Assembly: GCF_048541585.1 (NCBI RefSeq)
Contig: NZ_CP183303.1
Coordinates: forward strand, 1,674,001-1,738,000
Direction of reading: 5' to 3'
Length of the DNA stretch: 64,000 nt
Source: Legionella_C sp048541585
GTDB taxonomy: Bacteria > Pseudomonadota > Gammaproteobacteria > Legionellales > Legionellaceae
Below, in pieces: positions 1 through 9,286 of the stretch. Under the pieces are notes generated by a model, which had not been told where the DNA came from, ran no database searches, and saw only the letters and a list, made by a program, of their open reading frames with translations. Positions within the stretch are counted from its first letter, which is position 1. Each line of letters starts with the position of its first letter. The translations under genes and the position numbers were made by a program.

Positions 1-549
1 AATCTTAAATGTACCGATTTAATGCAAGGACCAGTCTTTGGCATAGATACACCTGAGTCTGAAATAGACACTCGCTTAAAAACTATTTTTAATTATGACG
101 AGATTTTTGGCACAATTATTAATCGTTTTATTACCCAAGCGGTGGTAGGTTATCCTTTAACAGTTTATGGAAAAGGTGGGCAAACTCGTGGGTACTTAAA
201 TATCAATGATACTTTACAATGCGTGCATGCTTCCGAAAAAAACTCTGCTAAACCAGGTGAACTTCGTATATTTAATCAAATAATGGAAACGTTTACTGCC
301 ATTGAGCTTGCTAATCTCACTAAAAAAGTAGGCGATAGTTTAGGCTTTAATGTAGAGATTAGCAATATTGAAAATCCACGTATAGAAAAAGAAGAGCACT
401 ATTACAATCCTACCTATCAAGGCCTACAAAATATTGGCGTTCAACCTCACTATCTTACTGAAGATACTATGCAAAGTATTTTTGAAGTAGTAAACCGTTA
501 TAAAGATAATATTCGTAAGGATGTTATTTTTAGAGGAATTAAATGGTAG
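1..549 (+). CDS. UDP-sulfoquinovose synthase-like SDR (3' part)
   Basis: The reading frame is open to the left edge, so this is the C-terminal 182 residues of a longer NAD-dependent extended SDR. What is seen: a TDLMQG motif at the left edge, then NYDEIFGT, INRFITQAVVG, PLTVYGKGGQTRGYL, RIFNQ and EEHYYNP. These follow, in order, the conserved blocks of plant/cyanobacterial SQD1/SqdB as I recall them. That family makes UDP-sulfoquinovose from UDP-glucose and sulfite. The gene is followed 32 bp later by a sugar acyltransferase and an aminotransferase, so it probably supplies a nucleotide sugar to the surface polysaccharide made by this locus. The N-terminal NAD-binding and catalytic Tyr/Lys parts lie outside the window, so activity cannot be judged. 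A related NDP-sugar epimerase of the same subfamily is the alternative. Confidence 0.8.
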   Translation, partial: NLKCTDLMQGPVFGIDTPESEIDTRLKTIFNYDEIFGTIINRFITQAVVGYPLTVYGKGGQTRGYLNINDTLQCVHASEKNSAKPGELRIFNQIMETFTAIELANLTKKVGDSLGFNVEISNIENPRIEKEEHYYNPTYQGLQNIGVQPHYLTEDTMQSIFEVVNRYKDNIRKDVIFRGIKW

Positions 550-581
550 AAAGTTTTATAAAGCCTTTTTAAGGAATAAAA

Positions 582-1208
582 GTGAGTATAAATCAAAGTT
601 GTTATACAGCTTCAGAAGATATTCAGATTCAACCAGGCGCTATAGTAGGTTTAAAGTATAAAGAAAATAGTAATGCTGTAATGTTGGAGCAAAATACTAT
701 CATTCGCGCAGGAACTATTATTTATTGCGATGTGACGTGCGGTGCTTATTTTCAAACCGGCCACAATGTTTTAATTAGAGAACATACTGAAATTGGTAAA
801 CATGTTGTTATAGGAACGAATACTATTATAGATGGAAACGTTATTATAGGTAGTTATGTAAAAATTGAATCCAATTGTTATATCCCTACGCATACACTTA
901 TTGGTTCACGTGTATTCATTGGGCCAGGCGTAACCATGACTAATGATAAATACCCTTTAAAAATGCGAGATAATTATAAACCTCAAGGTCCAACTATTGA
1001 AGATGAAGTAACAATTGGTGGCGGAGCCGTCATTGTTCCTGGTATTAAAATAGGCAAAGGTTCCTTTATAGCTGCCGGTACAGTTGTCACTAAAGATATC
1101 CCCCCTATGAGTTTAGTAATAGGTTTTCCTGGAAAAATAACTAATCTTCCAGATGAGCTTAAAGAAAGGAATATGGCATTAAGTTGGAGAGAGTATTTGC
1201 CGGCTTAG
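582..1208 (+). CDS. Hexapeptide-repeat sugar N/O-acyltransferase
   Basis: A left-handed beta-helix acyltransferase of 208 residues. Seen: repeated [LIV]-G-x4 hexapeptides (for example IGKHVVIGTNTIIDGNVIIG and the later VTIGGGAVIVPGIKIGKGSFIAAGTVVTKD blocks), with a loop holding TNDKYP before the last turns. The start is GTG at 582, preceded by AAGGA at 571-575. Members next to DegT aminotransferases (WbpD/WlbB, FdtC/QdtC types) acylate the amino group put on a nucleotide sugar by the aminotransferase, using an acyl-CoA donor. The next gene is such an aminotransferase, and a Gfo/Idh/MocA dehydrogenase lies two genes further on, which matches the WbpB-WbpE-WbpD set. The exact substrate is inferred from the neighbours. 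Confidence 0.85.
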   Translation: MSINQSCYTASEDIQIQPGAIVGLKYKENSNAVMLEQNTIIRAGTIIYCDVTCGAYFQTGHNVLIREHTEIGKHVVIGTNTIIDGNVIIGSYVKIESNCYIPTHTLIGSRVFIGPGVTMTNDKYPLKMRDNYKPQGPTIEDEVTIGGGAVIVPGIKIGKGSFIAAGTVVTKDIPPMSLVIGFPGKITNLPDELKERNMALSWREYLPA

Positions 1209-1235
1209 TTATTATAAATTTTAGGAATAGATTAA

Positions 1236-2345
1236 ATGTCTACTGTTAAGAAAATTAAAATGGCTGAAATTAGTTTATCTACGACTGAAATAGAAAGAGC
1301 CACGGCAGTATTAAAATCTGGAGCATTAAGACAGGGTAAAGAGTGTGAACTTTTTGAAAAAGAATTTGCTGAAAAAGTAGGCGCTCGTCATGCGATTACT
1401 TGCGCCAATGGTTCGGCTTCATTGCATCTAGCTTATATGACTTTCCTTAAACCTGGTGATGAAGTTTTAGTACCTTCTTTTACTTTCATGGCAACAGGGT
1501 CAATGGTAACCATGGCTGGAGGAAAGCCTATAGTTTGTGATGTGGATCCAAATAATTTTTTAATTAATTTAGATGACGCTGCCAATCGCATAACTGACAA
1601 GACAGTAGCTATATCGCCTGTTCACTTATTTGGTAATGTTTGTGATGTAGATAGCATACAAAATTTTGCTAAGAAGTATAAGCTTAAAGTTATCTGGGAT
1701 AATGCTCAAGCGCATGGCGCTCAGTATGCAGGTAAAGACGTCGGTTGCTTTAACGATTATACATCTTATTCCTTTTATCCATCAAAAAATATGTTCGTTG
1801 GTGAAGGAGGGATGATCCTTACCAATGATGATGATGCAGCCTACAAACTTCGTTTTATGCGTACTCATGGCCAGACTGGAAAATATTATCATACTATGCT
1901 TGGCCTAAATTATAGGATGACAGATATTGAGGCGGCTATTGGTCGTGAGCAATTAAAGCGTTTAGATGAAATGTTAGCAATAAGAACTAAAAATTATAAC
2001 TATTATAATAAACATTTAGCGAATATTGCTGGATTAATTCCGCAAAAGTCATTGCCAAATACAAAGCATGCTGTGCATCAATATTGTTTACGTGTTGACC
2101 CTAGTTTAGCTGGCGTTACGCGAGATCAGTTAGTTCAATCTTTAAATAGTAAGGGAATTGAGACTGGTATCCATTATCCACGTGGCCTTCATCAACAGCC
2201 TATTTTTATAGAATTGTATGGAGAACAGAATTTACCTGTTACAGAGATGTTAACAAGACAGATATTTGCCATTCCAGTTCATCATGGCTTAACCTATGAG
2301 GATATAGACTATATTACTCAGGCGGTAAAGACTTCTTTAGCTTAG
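1236..2345 (+). CDS. DegT/DnrJ/EryC1/StrS-family sugar aminotransferase
   Basis: A PLP-dependent NDP-sugar aminotransferase of 369 residues, normal for the family. Seen: phosphate-binding ANGSASLHL near residues 57-65, WDNAQAHGA with the PLP-ring Asp at about 155, and the Schiff-base lysine K184 in SFYPSKNMFVGEGG. The GLNYRMTDIEAAIG block follows, and the C-terminal GIHYPRGLHQQP block is typical of the WbpE/WlbC and related enzymes. It transfers an amino group, usually from glutamate, to a keto-sugar nucleotide in the cytoplasm. An AGGA box lies 9 bp before ATG. It lies 27 bp after the acyltransferase and belongs to the same polysaccharide operon. Ketosugar identity is not readable from the sequence. 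Confidence 0.92.
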   Translation: MSTVKKIKMAEISLSTTEIERATAVLKSGALRQGKECELFEKEFAEKVGARHAITCANGSASLHLAYMTFLKPGDEVLVPSFTFMATGSMVTMAGGKPIVCDVDPNNFLINLDDAANRITDKTVAISPVHLFGNVCDVDSIQNFAKKYKLKVIWDNAQAHGAQYAGKDVGCFNDYTSYSFYPSKNMFVGEGGMILTNDDDAAYKLRFMRTHGQTGKYYHTMLGLNYRMTDIEAAIGREQLKRLDEMLAIRTKNYNYYNKHLANIAGLIPQKSLPNTKHAVHQYCLRVDPSLAGVTRDQLVQSLNSKGIETGIHYPRGLHQQPIFIELYGEQNLPVTEMLTRQIFAIPVHHGLTYEDIDYITQAVKTSLA

Positions 2346-2381
2346 GATAGTAGATATATTTATTAAAATGGTGAGATTTAT

Positions 2382-3893
2382 ATGGATTTATATCGAACTA
2401 AGGTAAGAAAAAAGATAACTATAATAAAGAATGCTGTCTACCAACCATATTTTTTTTTAAAAAAAGTTAAGTCTTTTCGCGTAAAAAAAATAAAGCAAAA
2501 AGGTTACCTTTCAAGCTTTCAGCTAAATAACTTAAGAAAATTATTACACCCAAAAAAATTGATAAAAAAGAAATCACGAGCCCAAAAATTGAAATTAAGC
2601 AATAAAACGTACAAACTGAAACTAATGCTAAAAAATAAGCAGCAAGCCTATAAAAACTTTAAATTAATGAATGCTCAATTAGTTGCTAAAAATATACAAG
2701 TTGAAAGATTTAAGAAGGAAATTTTAAAAAAAGATGAAGTTATTAAAAAACTAAGGCTTTTAAATGAAAATTATAAAATATGTGGTGCTAACTATCTTTA
2801 TAGCACGTTAAATTATACAGCTAGATGTTTAAAAGTAAGTAATATTTTAAAAGCAGATGCTTATTTAGCTTATTGTATGCAGGCGATGGTTGCTACGGAA
2901 GAGATAAATAAAATTTTCCCAGGGAAAAAAATTTGTAATGTCATAGAGATTCCTTCTTTAGCACATAGAAGTCTAAAGTTAAATTGGATGCCTGAGTTTA
3001 CACAGCTTATAGACAATGCATTTGAAACTTATTTATTTAATTTTGATAAAATCTTAACCGTTGGACATGCATTAGCATTACATTTAGAAAAATATAATAT
3101 ACCAGTTCAGGTGATTGAAAATTATCGTTATGCAGAGCCATATCAAAGCTCTAATTTTCTAAGAGAAGAGTGTCGGCTTTTACCACAGGATAAATTAATT
3201 GTAGCAATTAATATTATGGTCAAAGGCTCTTTAGAACCTGTAATAGAATGTATGAGATATTTAGATCCTAACATTCACTTAGCAATTATTTGTAAATTTT
3301 CTCCACCGGAATATGAACTTGAAATTCAAAATAAAATTAAATCTTTAAATCTAGAAAATAGAATACATTTATTCGGATTTTTTCCTTATGCTCAATTAAC
3401 TACAGTGTTATCAGCAGCCGACATAGGTTTAATTATATTAAATCCTAAAATTTTAAATCATCAAGTTGCTCTTCCTAATCGACTGTTTGACTTAATTAGT
3501 GCTGGTCTACCTGTGTGTTCACTCGACATTAAAGATATTTCTAAAATTATTAAAGAAAATAACTGCGGACATATTATTTCTGAAAACGATCCTTGGGTTT
3601 GGGCTGAAGGTATTAAATATGCCTTAAGTAAAAGAGACATATTTAAGCAAAATACATTAGCAGCAAGAGAAAAATTAACCTGGGAATCAAAAGAGGCCCA
3701 ACTTTTAGATTTCTTTGGAGATATAAAAACAATTACTTTATTAGGAAATAATGACATTTTAAATAATAACCGCAGCATGCGTATAGCTAAAACTTTGGCG
3801 CAAAATGGTATTGAGGTAAAAATTGCAGTAAAAGAAGAATTTAAAAATAAGAATTTAAATCTTCATAAAAATATAACATGTTATTACGTATAA
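2382..3893 (+). CDS. GT-B (GT4-like) glycosyltransferase with basic N-terminal extension
   Basis: A 503-residue protein. Residues 1-130 are very Lys-rich and coiled-coil-like. From about 140 on there is a GT-B fold: an acceptor-side half with VIEIPSLAHRS and KILTVGHALALHL, then a donor-binding half with HLFGFFPYAQL, AADIGLIILNP and LPNRLFDLISAGLPVC. It is a clear paralogue of the gene at 4938-6149 (shared EIPSL.HR, LPNR.FD and a near-identical C-terminal layout). Both proteins end with a segment resembling the beginning of another GT4 N-terminal domain (NNRSMRIAKTLAQNGIEVKI). It lies within the polysaccharide locus, so it presumably adds one sugar to the lipid-linked repeat unit on the cytoplasmic side. 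Donor and linkage are unknown. Confidence 0.75.
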   Translation: MDLYRTKVRKKITIIKNAVYQPYFFLKKVKSFRVKKIKQKGYLSSFQLNNLRKLLHPKKLIKKKSRAQKLKLSNKTYKLKLMLKNKQQAYKNFKLMNAQLVAKNIQVERFKKEILKKDEVIKKLRLLNENYKICGANYLYSTLNYTARCLKVSNILKADAYLAYCMQAMVATEEINKIFPGKKICNVIEIPSLAHRSLKLNWMPEFTQLIDNAFETYLFNFDKILTVGHALALHLEKYNIPVQVIENYRYAEPYQSSNFLREECRLLPQDKLIVAINIMVKGSLEPVIECMRYLDPNIHLAIICKFSPPEYELEIQNKIKSLNLENRIHLFGFFPYAQLTTVLSAADIGLIILNPKILNHQVALPNRLFDLISAGLPVCSLDIKDISKIIKENNCGHIISENDPWVWAEGIKYALSKRDIFKQNTLAAREKLTWESKEAQLLDFFGDIKTITLLGNNDILNNNRSMRIAKTLAQNGIEVKIAVKEEFKNKNLNLHKNITCYYV

Positions 3894-3954
3894 ATTTATT
3901 TTAATTTTAGGCTTATTTGATGTAAATGAATAAAGTTATAAAGGTTGTAATTCA

Positions 3955-4938
3955 ATGAAGATAGGGATTATAGGATGTGGTAAGCAAGCTGCTAAACATA
4001 TTACAGCGCTACGTGAAAATAATTTTTATAATATTGTAATCTATGATATCAATCAGCAAGTTTGTTGCAAGCTAGCGCAAGAATATGGTGTTAATATTGA
4101 ATCCATTGAAGACATGCTAGCTGATAAAAATACTAAAGGCATTATTATATCTACCCCAACTCCTAGCCACTTTGATTTAATTTGCTTAGCACTCAAGGCA
4201 AGAAAGCATGTCTTTTGTGAGAAACCTCTTTGTGAAAATATTAATCAAGCGAAAACACTAGAATTATTGTCTGAGGAAACTGGTTGTTTTGTACAAGTTG
4301 GTTACGTATATCGCCAGGTGCCTGCTTTTAGAGAGCTAAAAAAAATGCTTCAAGCTCCGGAGCAGCCCCTAGGGCACATAAGTTTTGCTAATTTTAGAAT
4401 CGGAGGACGAGGTGATCATAGCGCCTGGAAACATAAGAAAGACTTAGGAGGCGGGGCTATTAATGAAATGTTCATGCATATGTTAGATTTGTCAGGTTGG
4501 TTATTAGGCGAGATAATTGATGTTAATCATTGTGAAATACTGTTGCTTCGTCCTGAACGTCTTATTAATGGCCAAAAAATTTCTGCTAATGCTGAAGATT
4601 TTATATTTATGTCGGGTTTTACAGATACAAGTAATTACATTAATTTACAAGCGGATCTAGTTACACCGGCGTTTAGTCAATTTATTGAAATCCAAGGAGA
4701 TAATGGAAGCTTTTACGGCTCTATCCAAGCAGATAAACCTTCAAGTTATTATTTGATTAAAGAAAAAAATAATTATCAATGTGGACACTATAAATTAGAT
4801 TTTCCATCAATTAATTTATTTACAGCACAAATCAAGGAATATCTTAATAATCTTGTTAATAACAAAATAAAAGAATCTCCTAGTATTCTTGATTCAATCT
4901 ATCTTTTTAATATTTTAGAAAAACTAATAAGTAAATAA
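3955..4938 (+). CDS. Gfo/Idh/MocA-family NDP-sugar dehydrogenase
   Basis: A 327-residue NAD(P)-dependent oxidoreductase. Seen: N-terminal Rossmann start IGIIGCGKQAAKHITAL, the STPTPSHFD segment, the family signature FCEKPLCEN at about residues 92-99, and a C-terminal alpha/beta substrate domain with GGRGDHSAWKHKKDLGGGAINEMFMHMLD. The family includes WbpB/WlbA, which oxidises UDP-GlcNAcA at C3 to give the ketosugar used by a DegT aminotransferase. Combined with the upstream aminotransferase and acyltransferase, this suggests a 3-acylamino sugar. Its stop overlaps the start of the next gene (TAATG), so the two are probably translationally coupled. Confidence 0.88.
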   Translation: MKIGIIGCGKQAAKHITALRENNFYNIVIYDINQQVCCKLAQEYGVNIESIEDMLADKNTKGIIISTPTPSHFDLICLALKARKHVFCEKPLCENINQAKTLELLSEETGCFVQVGYVYRQVPAFRELKKMLQAPEQPLGHISFANFRIGGRGDHSAWKHKKDLGGGAINEMFMHMLDLSGWLLGEIIDVNHCEILLLRPERLINGQKISANAEDFIFMSGFTDTSNYINLQADLVTPAFSQFIEIQGDNGSFYGSIQADKPSSYYLIKEKNNYQCGHYKLDFPSINLFTAQIKEYLNNLVNNKIKESPSILDSIYLFNILEKLISK

Positions 4939-6149
4939 TGAGTGCTTTTTTTAATTCTTTGCTACGAAAAAGATATAATAAAAAAATTGTAAACAAACTG
5001 CATGAACAACATAACTCGTATATTTATAACTTTCATATTGATCGTATTTTAACATTTTCAAGATATGCATATAATTATTGTGATGTTCTTAAAGCAGATT
5101 TATATATTTCCCATGGAGTTAGAGCTTTAGCAGCCACTCACGCTATTAGCTTAGCAACAGACACAAATTACATTTATGATGCTATTGAAATTCCGTCACT
5201 TTCTCATAGAAATATACCAGATAAGTCACATCCAGTTATATTAAATACATTAGATAATTTAAGTGATTTTTATATAAGGAATTCAAAAAAAATCATGACT
5301 GTCAGTAATGCTTTAGGCAAGTATTTAACCAATTATAATGTGCCTATCCATGTTCTTCCAAATTACCGTTTAAATGAGTCATTTGCAGTTCAAAAAGATT
5401 GCCATAGTAATTGTTTACATAAGTTATGTGGAATAAAAAATACTAAAAGATTAATATTAGTTTTAAGTACTATAACAAGTGGTATAGAAAGTTTATTTTT
5501 AAGTATTCCTTATCTTCCTAATGATATTGATATAGTTTTTTTGGGTAATGTGAGACCAGATTCTTATAAATTGTCGATGCAAAAGTTAGCAAAAAAACTA
5601 AAAGTTTCTAAAAGATGCCATTGGCTTAATCCTGTACCTTATACTGCTTTATTAAAAACAATTTCTTGTGCTGTAATTGGATTAATTTTGTTAAATACAG
5701 AAAGGTTAAATAGTTATTTATCGCTTCCTAATCGAGTGTTCGATTATTTTGCGGCAAATATACCTATCATTTCACCTAATATACCTGATATTACAGCTTT
5801 ATTGCAGAAACATACGTGTGGTATTACCTTAGATAATTTAAAAGAAGAAGGTTGGGCAAAGTCAATAAATTACCTCTTACAAAATCTAGATTTATATAAG
5901 GATAATATATCTTTTTTTAATAAAACATATACTTGGCAATCGCAAGAGGAAAAATTACTAAAACTAATAGATGGTGCTCGCTCTGTTACTATTCTTAGTA
6001 TGAATGATTTGGTAGAAAATCAGCGATTTAAGCGCATAGCAAACACTTTGGCTAAAAATAATATTTTAGTTAAAGTATTTTGCTTAAGTAAACATAAAGT
6101 AGTGAATAATAGTTCAAATATTCATTTTTATTTATTAGAAAAATTCTAG
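4938..6149 (+). CDS. GT-B glycosyltransferase, paralogue of the 2382 gene
   Basis: A 403-residue GT-B glycosyltransferase. It shares AIEIPSLSHRN, KIMTVSNALGKYL, VLPNYR, LPNRVFDYFAANIPI and a terminal VTILSMNDLVENQRFKRIANTLAKN-type tail with the gene at 2382-3893, but lacks most of that protein's basic N-terminal extension. The start overlaps the stop of the dehydrogenase gene by one base. As with its paralogue, the last 50 residues look like the opening half of a GT4 N-terminal Rossmann domain, with no second catalytic domain after it. It is probably a cytoplasmic transferase for the same polysaccharide. The duplicate may add a second related sugar. Confidence 0.75.
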   Translation: MSAFFNSLLRKRYNKKIVNKLHEQHNSYIYNFHIDRILTFSRYAYNYCDVLKADLYISHGVRALAATHAISLATDTNYIYDAIEIPSLSHRNIPDKSHPVILNTLDNLSDFYIRNSKKIMTVSNALGKYLTNYNVPIHVLPNYRLNESFAVQKDCHSNCLHKLCGIKNTKRLILVLSTITSGIESLFLSIPYLPNDIDIVFLGNVRPDSYKLSMQKLAKKLKVSKRCHWLNPVPYTALLKTISCAVIGLILLNTERLNSYLSLPNRVFDYFAANIPIISPNIPDITALLQKHTCGITLDNLKEEGWAKSINYLLQNLDLYKDNISFFNKTYTWQSQEEKLLKLIDGARSVTILSMNDLVENQRFKRIANTLAKNNILVKVFCLSKHKVVNNSSNIHFYLLEKF

Positions 6150-6173
6150 ACATTCCTGGTTAAGGTTATATGT

Positions 6174-7514
6174 ATGTTGAAAAAAATAATAAATACTCAT
6201 TTATTTCATTTTATTTATCTTTTTGAATTATTGAAACTTACCAATAATAGATTCTATTTTCAGTTGCTTTATAAGCGACAATTTTTGCAAAAGTGTCATG
6301 AATTAAGCTTAGGGAAAAATAATTTTTTCTCAATATTAACTCATTTGCATTTAGAAGGTGTAAGTGATGATTCTTTTAATGACATTATCTCACTTATCGA
6401 TCAGTTCCGAATTAAAGATTTAGAAAAAATTATAAAAGTTTGTATACAGCTAAAACCTGAAATTGGCCTAAAGCTTTTGCAGAAAACTACTAATGAAAAT
6501 TCTAAGTTAGCTTTTATTTATCGCTCCCACCTATTTCCAAGCAAGAAAGATAAGCCAAAATTAATAAAATTGCAGAAAATCAAACCTTCTCTTATTTTTA
6601 ACATTTACAATCATCTGCATTTTTATCAATCACCTCAATGTGAGGAGATTCTTAATCAATATTTTTTAGCACATAACTTATCTTCTATTAAAAGAATAAA
6701 TATTAATGAGCCACTTTATATAAATAACATTACTTCAAATAAGTATATTAAGAATGATGAAAATTACGGGAAAGTATCCATCATTATGAGTGCTAAAGAT
6801 GAAGAACTTTTAATAGAGAAATCCACTGAATCATTAATTAAACAAACTTATAAAAACATTGAAATTATTTTTATTAATGATGCCTCTAAAGATAGCACAC
6901 AAGATATTTTTTTAACCACCTGCAATAAGTATCATTTTCATGATTTTAAGATAATTAACTTAGATAAAAATGTTGGTCCATTTTACTGTATGAATTTAGG
7001 GCTCAAAGCTGCAAGAGGAGAGTTCATTACTTTTCATGGGGCAGATGACTGGGCACATCCTCAACGTATAGCTTATCAACTTAAAGGATTAGTTAAACAT
7101 AATGTAGTTGCTTCTATGTCTAAATTAATTAGAATAAAACCTACAGGCGAAATTTTTTCAAAACATATTTATCCATTAAATCGAATGTGTATATCTTCCC
7201 TATTATTTAAACGTGAGATAATAAATAGCCTAGGGTATTTTTATACTGATTTACTAGGCGCAGATTCTGAATATCCTGAAAGAATACGCCTATTTTATGG
7301 AGCGCGTAGTCTTATCGTTTTACCTATAGTACTAACTATTGCAGCTCACCGGGCTAACTCGAGGACAACGTGTAATGAATTTGGTACTGCAAACTTTGGT
7401 ATTAATAAGCGTCGCTTACAGGAATTTGAGATATTAATGCAAAGATTGTATGAAAAATTTAAATTTAAACAATCCTATTATGTTGATTTCAAACATAATC
7501 AATATTCTTTTTAA
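6174..7514 (+). CDS. Family 2 glycosyltransferase with helical N-terminal domain
   Basis: A 446-residue protein. Residues 1-190 are helical, with no domain I recognise. From about 200 there is a GT-A family 2 domain: KVSIIMSAKDEE, KQTYKNIEIIFINDASKD, then GADDWAHPQRI in the position of the metal-binding DxD region (here ADD). The C-terminal part holds the LGYFYTDLLGADSEYPERIRL block that usually contacts acceptor. It follows the GT-B gene by 24 bp and ends the first run of polysaccharide genes. It presumably transfers a sugar from an NDP donor to the growing repeat unit at the inner membrane. Codon use is as AT-rich as the rest of the cluster. Confidence 0.82.
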   Translation: MLKKIINTHLFHFIYLFELLKLTNNRFYFQLLYKRQFLQKCHELSLGKNNFFSILTHLHLEGVSDDSFNDIISLIDQFRIKDLEKIIKVCIQLKPEIGLKLLQKTTNENSKLAFIYRSHLFPSKKDKPKLIKLQKIKPSLIFNIYNHLHFYQSPQCEEILNQYFLAHNLSSIKRININEPLYINNITSNKYIKNDENYGKVSIIMSAKDEELLIEKSTESLIKQTYKNIEIIFINDASKDSTQDIFLTTCNKYHFHDFKIINLDKNVGPFYCMNLGLKAARGEFITFHGADDWAHPQRIAYQLKGLVKHNVVASMSKLIRIKPTGEIFSKHIYPLNRMCISSLLFKREIINSLGYFYTDLLGADSEYPERIRLFYGARSLIVLPIVLTIAAHRANSRTTCNEFGTANFGINKRRLQEFEILMQRLYEKFKFKQSYYVDFKHNQYSF

Positions 7515-7543
7515 TTAAGTTTTTTAATAAAAAAAGCGTATTA

Positions 7544-7792
7544 CTATCGTTTGTAAGTATTATTTCTAAGTTTTAACTGAACTAAATCTTTACGATTTCC
7601 TTGATTTAAATGAGTAAACATTTTTAATACTAAATTGCTTCCTGTTTTTTGAAATGTAAAGGGAAATAATCCATGGAGAAAACAAGCTACTGCACCCAAG
7701 AACATATTAAAAGAAAATTTAAGCGCAAAAGCCATATGTTGAAAATAAGACTCGCCAATTTCATTTGGATGTTTTGTAAAAAGTTGTTTCAA
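7544..7792 (-). CDS. DUF6356-family small membrane protein
   Basis: An 82-residue protein with the features I associate with DUF6356: an N-terminal HPNEIGESYFQHMAFALKF motif followed by a hydrophobic stretch containing GAVACFLHGLFPFTFQKTGS. Function is unknown. The start is TTG at 7792. A strong AGGAGG ribosome-binding site (plus-strand bases 7796-7803) lies 7 bp upstream and decides this start. It is transcribed against the flanking polysaccharide genes and separates the glycosyltransferase run from the export genes. It is likely an independent gene rather than part of the cluster. Confidence 0.75.
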   Translation of the reverse strand: MKQLFTKHPNEIGESYFQHMAFALKFSFNMFLGAVACFLHGLFPFTFQKTGSNLVLKMFTHLNQGNRKDLVQLKLRNNTYKR

Positions 7793-8074
7793 CTTTCCTC
7801 CTTGAAAATTAATAAGCTTCGGGATAATAAATCGTCAATACTATATTGAATAAAAACAAAAAGTAAAGAGGAAATTAACGATGGGTTATCTTAAGTTCTA
7901 TAATATTAATTAAAAATTGTTCTATTAATAAATAGTAAGAAGTTTATGTTGATTCTTGCAGAGAATAACGAAATCCCTTAACATATTTGTCAACAGTGTT
8001 AGTTTATATGGAATTAATAAAAAATTAGTAAATTAATACTTTGTTAAATGAATTAGTTGATTATGGATTAATAT

Positions 8075-9286
8075 TTGAAACAGCTGCGACGGATCATTAA
8101 GCGTGGGACCGACTTAATTCCTCTTGAAATAAAGTCCTTACAGCAACATAAAACTTATCTAGCTTTAAGATCACATCCACTTAGTGAGCGCGCTTTTATT
8201 TTTGTTAAAACTAAAAGGCTTTTTTCATCTTTAGTTTTATTTCCCTGGTTAATTGCTGCTATTTATATTTTATTTATTCAATCACCACTTTATGAAAGTA
8301 ATGCTAGAATTTTGGTTGAGCGTGATGACTCCCGCGATCTTATTAATACAAATACGGGAATATGGAGTGGAGGAAATGCCGCACCTTCAGAAATTTATTT
8401 AACTCGCGAATATATTGTATCTCGCGAAATTTTATCTCATATTGAACAGCGTTTTGGGATAAAAAGTCATTATCAATCTAAAAAAAATGATTTTCTCTCA
8501 CGGTTAAATATAAAAGCGACTCAAAACCAATTTTTAAATTATTATCGTAATAAAGTAAGTGCAGTAGTTGAGCCTGATACCTATGAAATTATTATTAAAG
8601 TGGCTGCGTTTACACCGGAAGCTGCAAAAAAAATTCTGACAGAGATAATTAAAGAAACAAAACAATTTGTGAATAAAGTTTCAAATACTCTTGCAAGAAA
8701 ACAATATTCCTTTGCCAAAATGAAATTAGGCCTTGCTAAAAATAAATTATTTCAAGCTGGAAAAGACGTTATGGCGTGGCAAAACCAAAATGGCTTGTTT
8801 GATCCCAAAGAGACAGCGCAAGTTGTATCGGCTGTAATGGCTAAATTAAAGGGTACATTAGTTGAAAAGCAAACGGAGCTTATTACCTATTCATCATTTA
8901 TGCAACCTAACTCAAATAAAGTAGTAACTTTAACTGAAGAAATTAAAGCGATTAAAGAGCAAATTGAACAGCAGACCAACCTTTTACTAGGTGATAAAGA
9001 AAAACATGGTAAATTAAATAAAATCATGACCGATTTTGAATGGATTCAACTGCAACTTAAATTCGCCCAAGCAGAATATCAAGCTGCACAACAAGCATTT
9101 GATGCTGCTGCCATTAATTTATCTAAAAATCAAAATCTCTTAATTCAAATTGAGGCACCTAACTTACCTGATGAACCTAGTAGGCCTGTACCATTTTATG
9201 ATTTAACTAATTTATTATTTTTATTACTTTTATTATTTGTTCTAACAAAAATGGCAATTATTATTGTTAAGGAGCATAGGGATTAA
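8075..9286 (+). CDS. KpsE/BexC/CtrB-like capsule export inner-membrane protein
   Basis: A 403-residue polysaccharide co-polymerase-type protein. Seen: a cytoplasmic basic start, a first membrane segment at about residues 48-68 (SLVLFPWLIAAIYILFIQ), a long periplasmic coiled-coil region with the FDAAAINLSKNQNLLIQIEAPNLPDEPSRPVPFYD block typical of KpsE/BexC, and a second C-terminal membrane segment rich in Leu. In ABC-type capsule systems this protein links the inner-membrane ABC exporter to the outer-membrane KpsD/Wza-like channel. The assigned start is TTG without a convincing ribosome-binding site, so the real start could differ. The stop overlaps the start of the next gene (TAATG). The ABC exporter genes (KpsM/KpsT) are not in this window. 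Confidence 0.88.
   Translation: MKQLRRIIKRGTDLIPLEIKSLQQHKTYLALRSHPLSERAFIFVKTKRLFSSLVLFPWLIAAIYILFIQSPLYESNARILVERDDSRDLINTNTGIWSGGNAAPSEIYLTREYIVSREILSHIEQRFGIKSHYQSKKNDFLSRLNIKATQNQFLNYYRNKVSAVVEPDTYEIIIKVAAFTPEAAKKILTEIIKETKQFVNKVSNTLARKQYSFAKMKLGLAKNKLFQAGKDVMAWQNQNGLFDPKETAQVVSAVMAKLKGTLVEKQTELITYSSFMQPNSNKVVTLTEEIKAIKEQIEQQTNLLLGDKEKHGKLNKIMTDFEWIQLQLKFAQAEYQAAQQAFDAAAINLSKNQNLLIQIEAPNLPDEPSRPVPFYDLTNLLFLLLLLFVLTKMAIIIVKEHRD

Noticed and set aside
7881..7913. Ten-codon ORF after GAGGAA upstream of the KpsE-like gene
   Set aside because: Too short, no biased composition, and no link to the downstream gene. Likely chance in AT-rich sequence.
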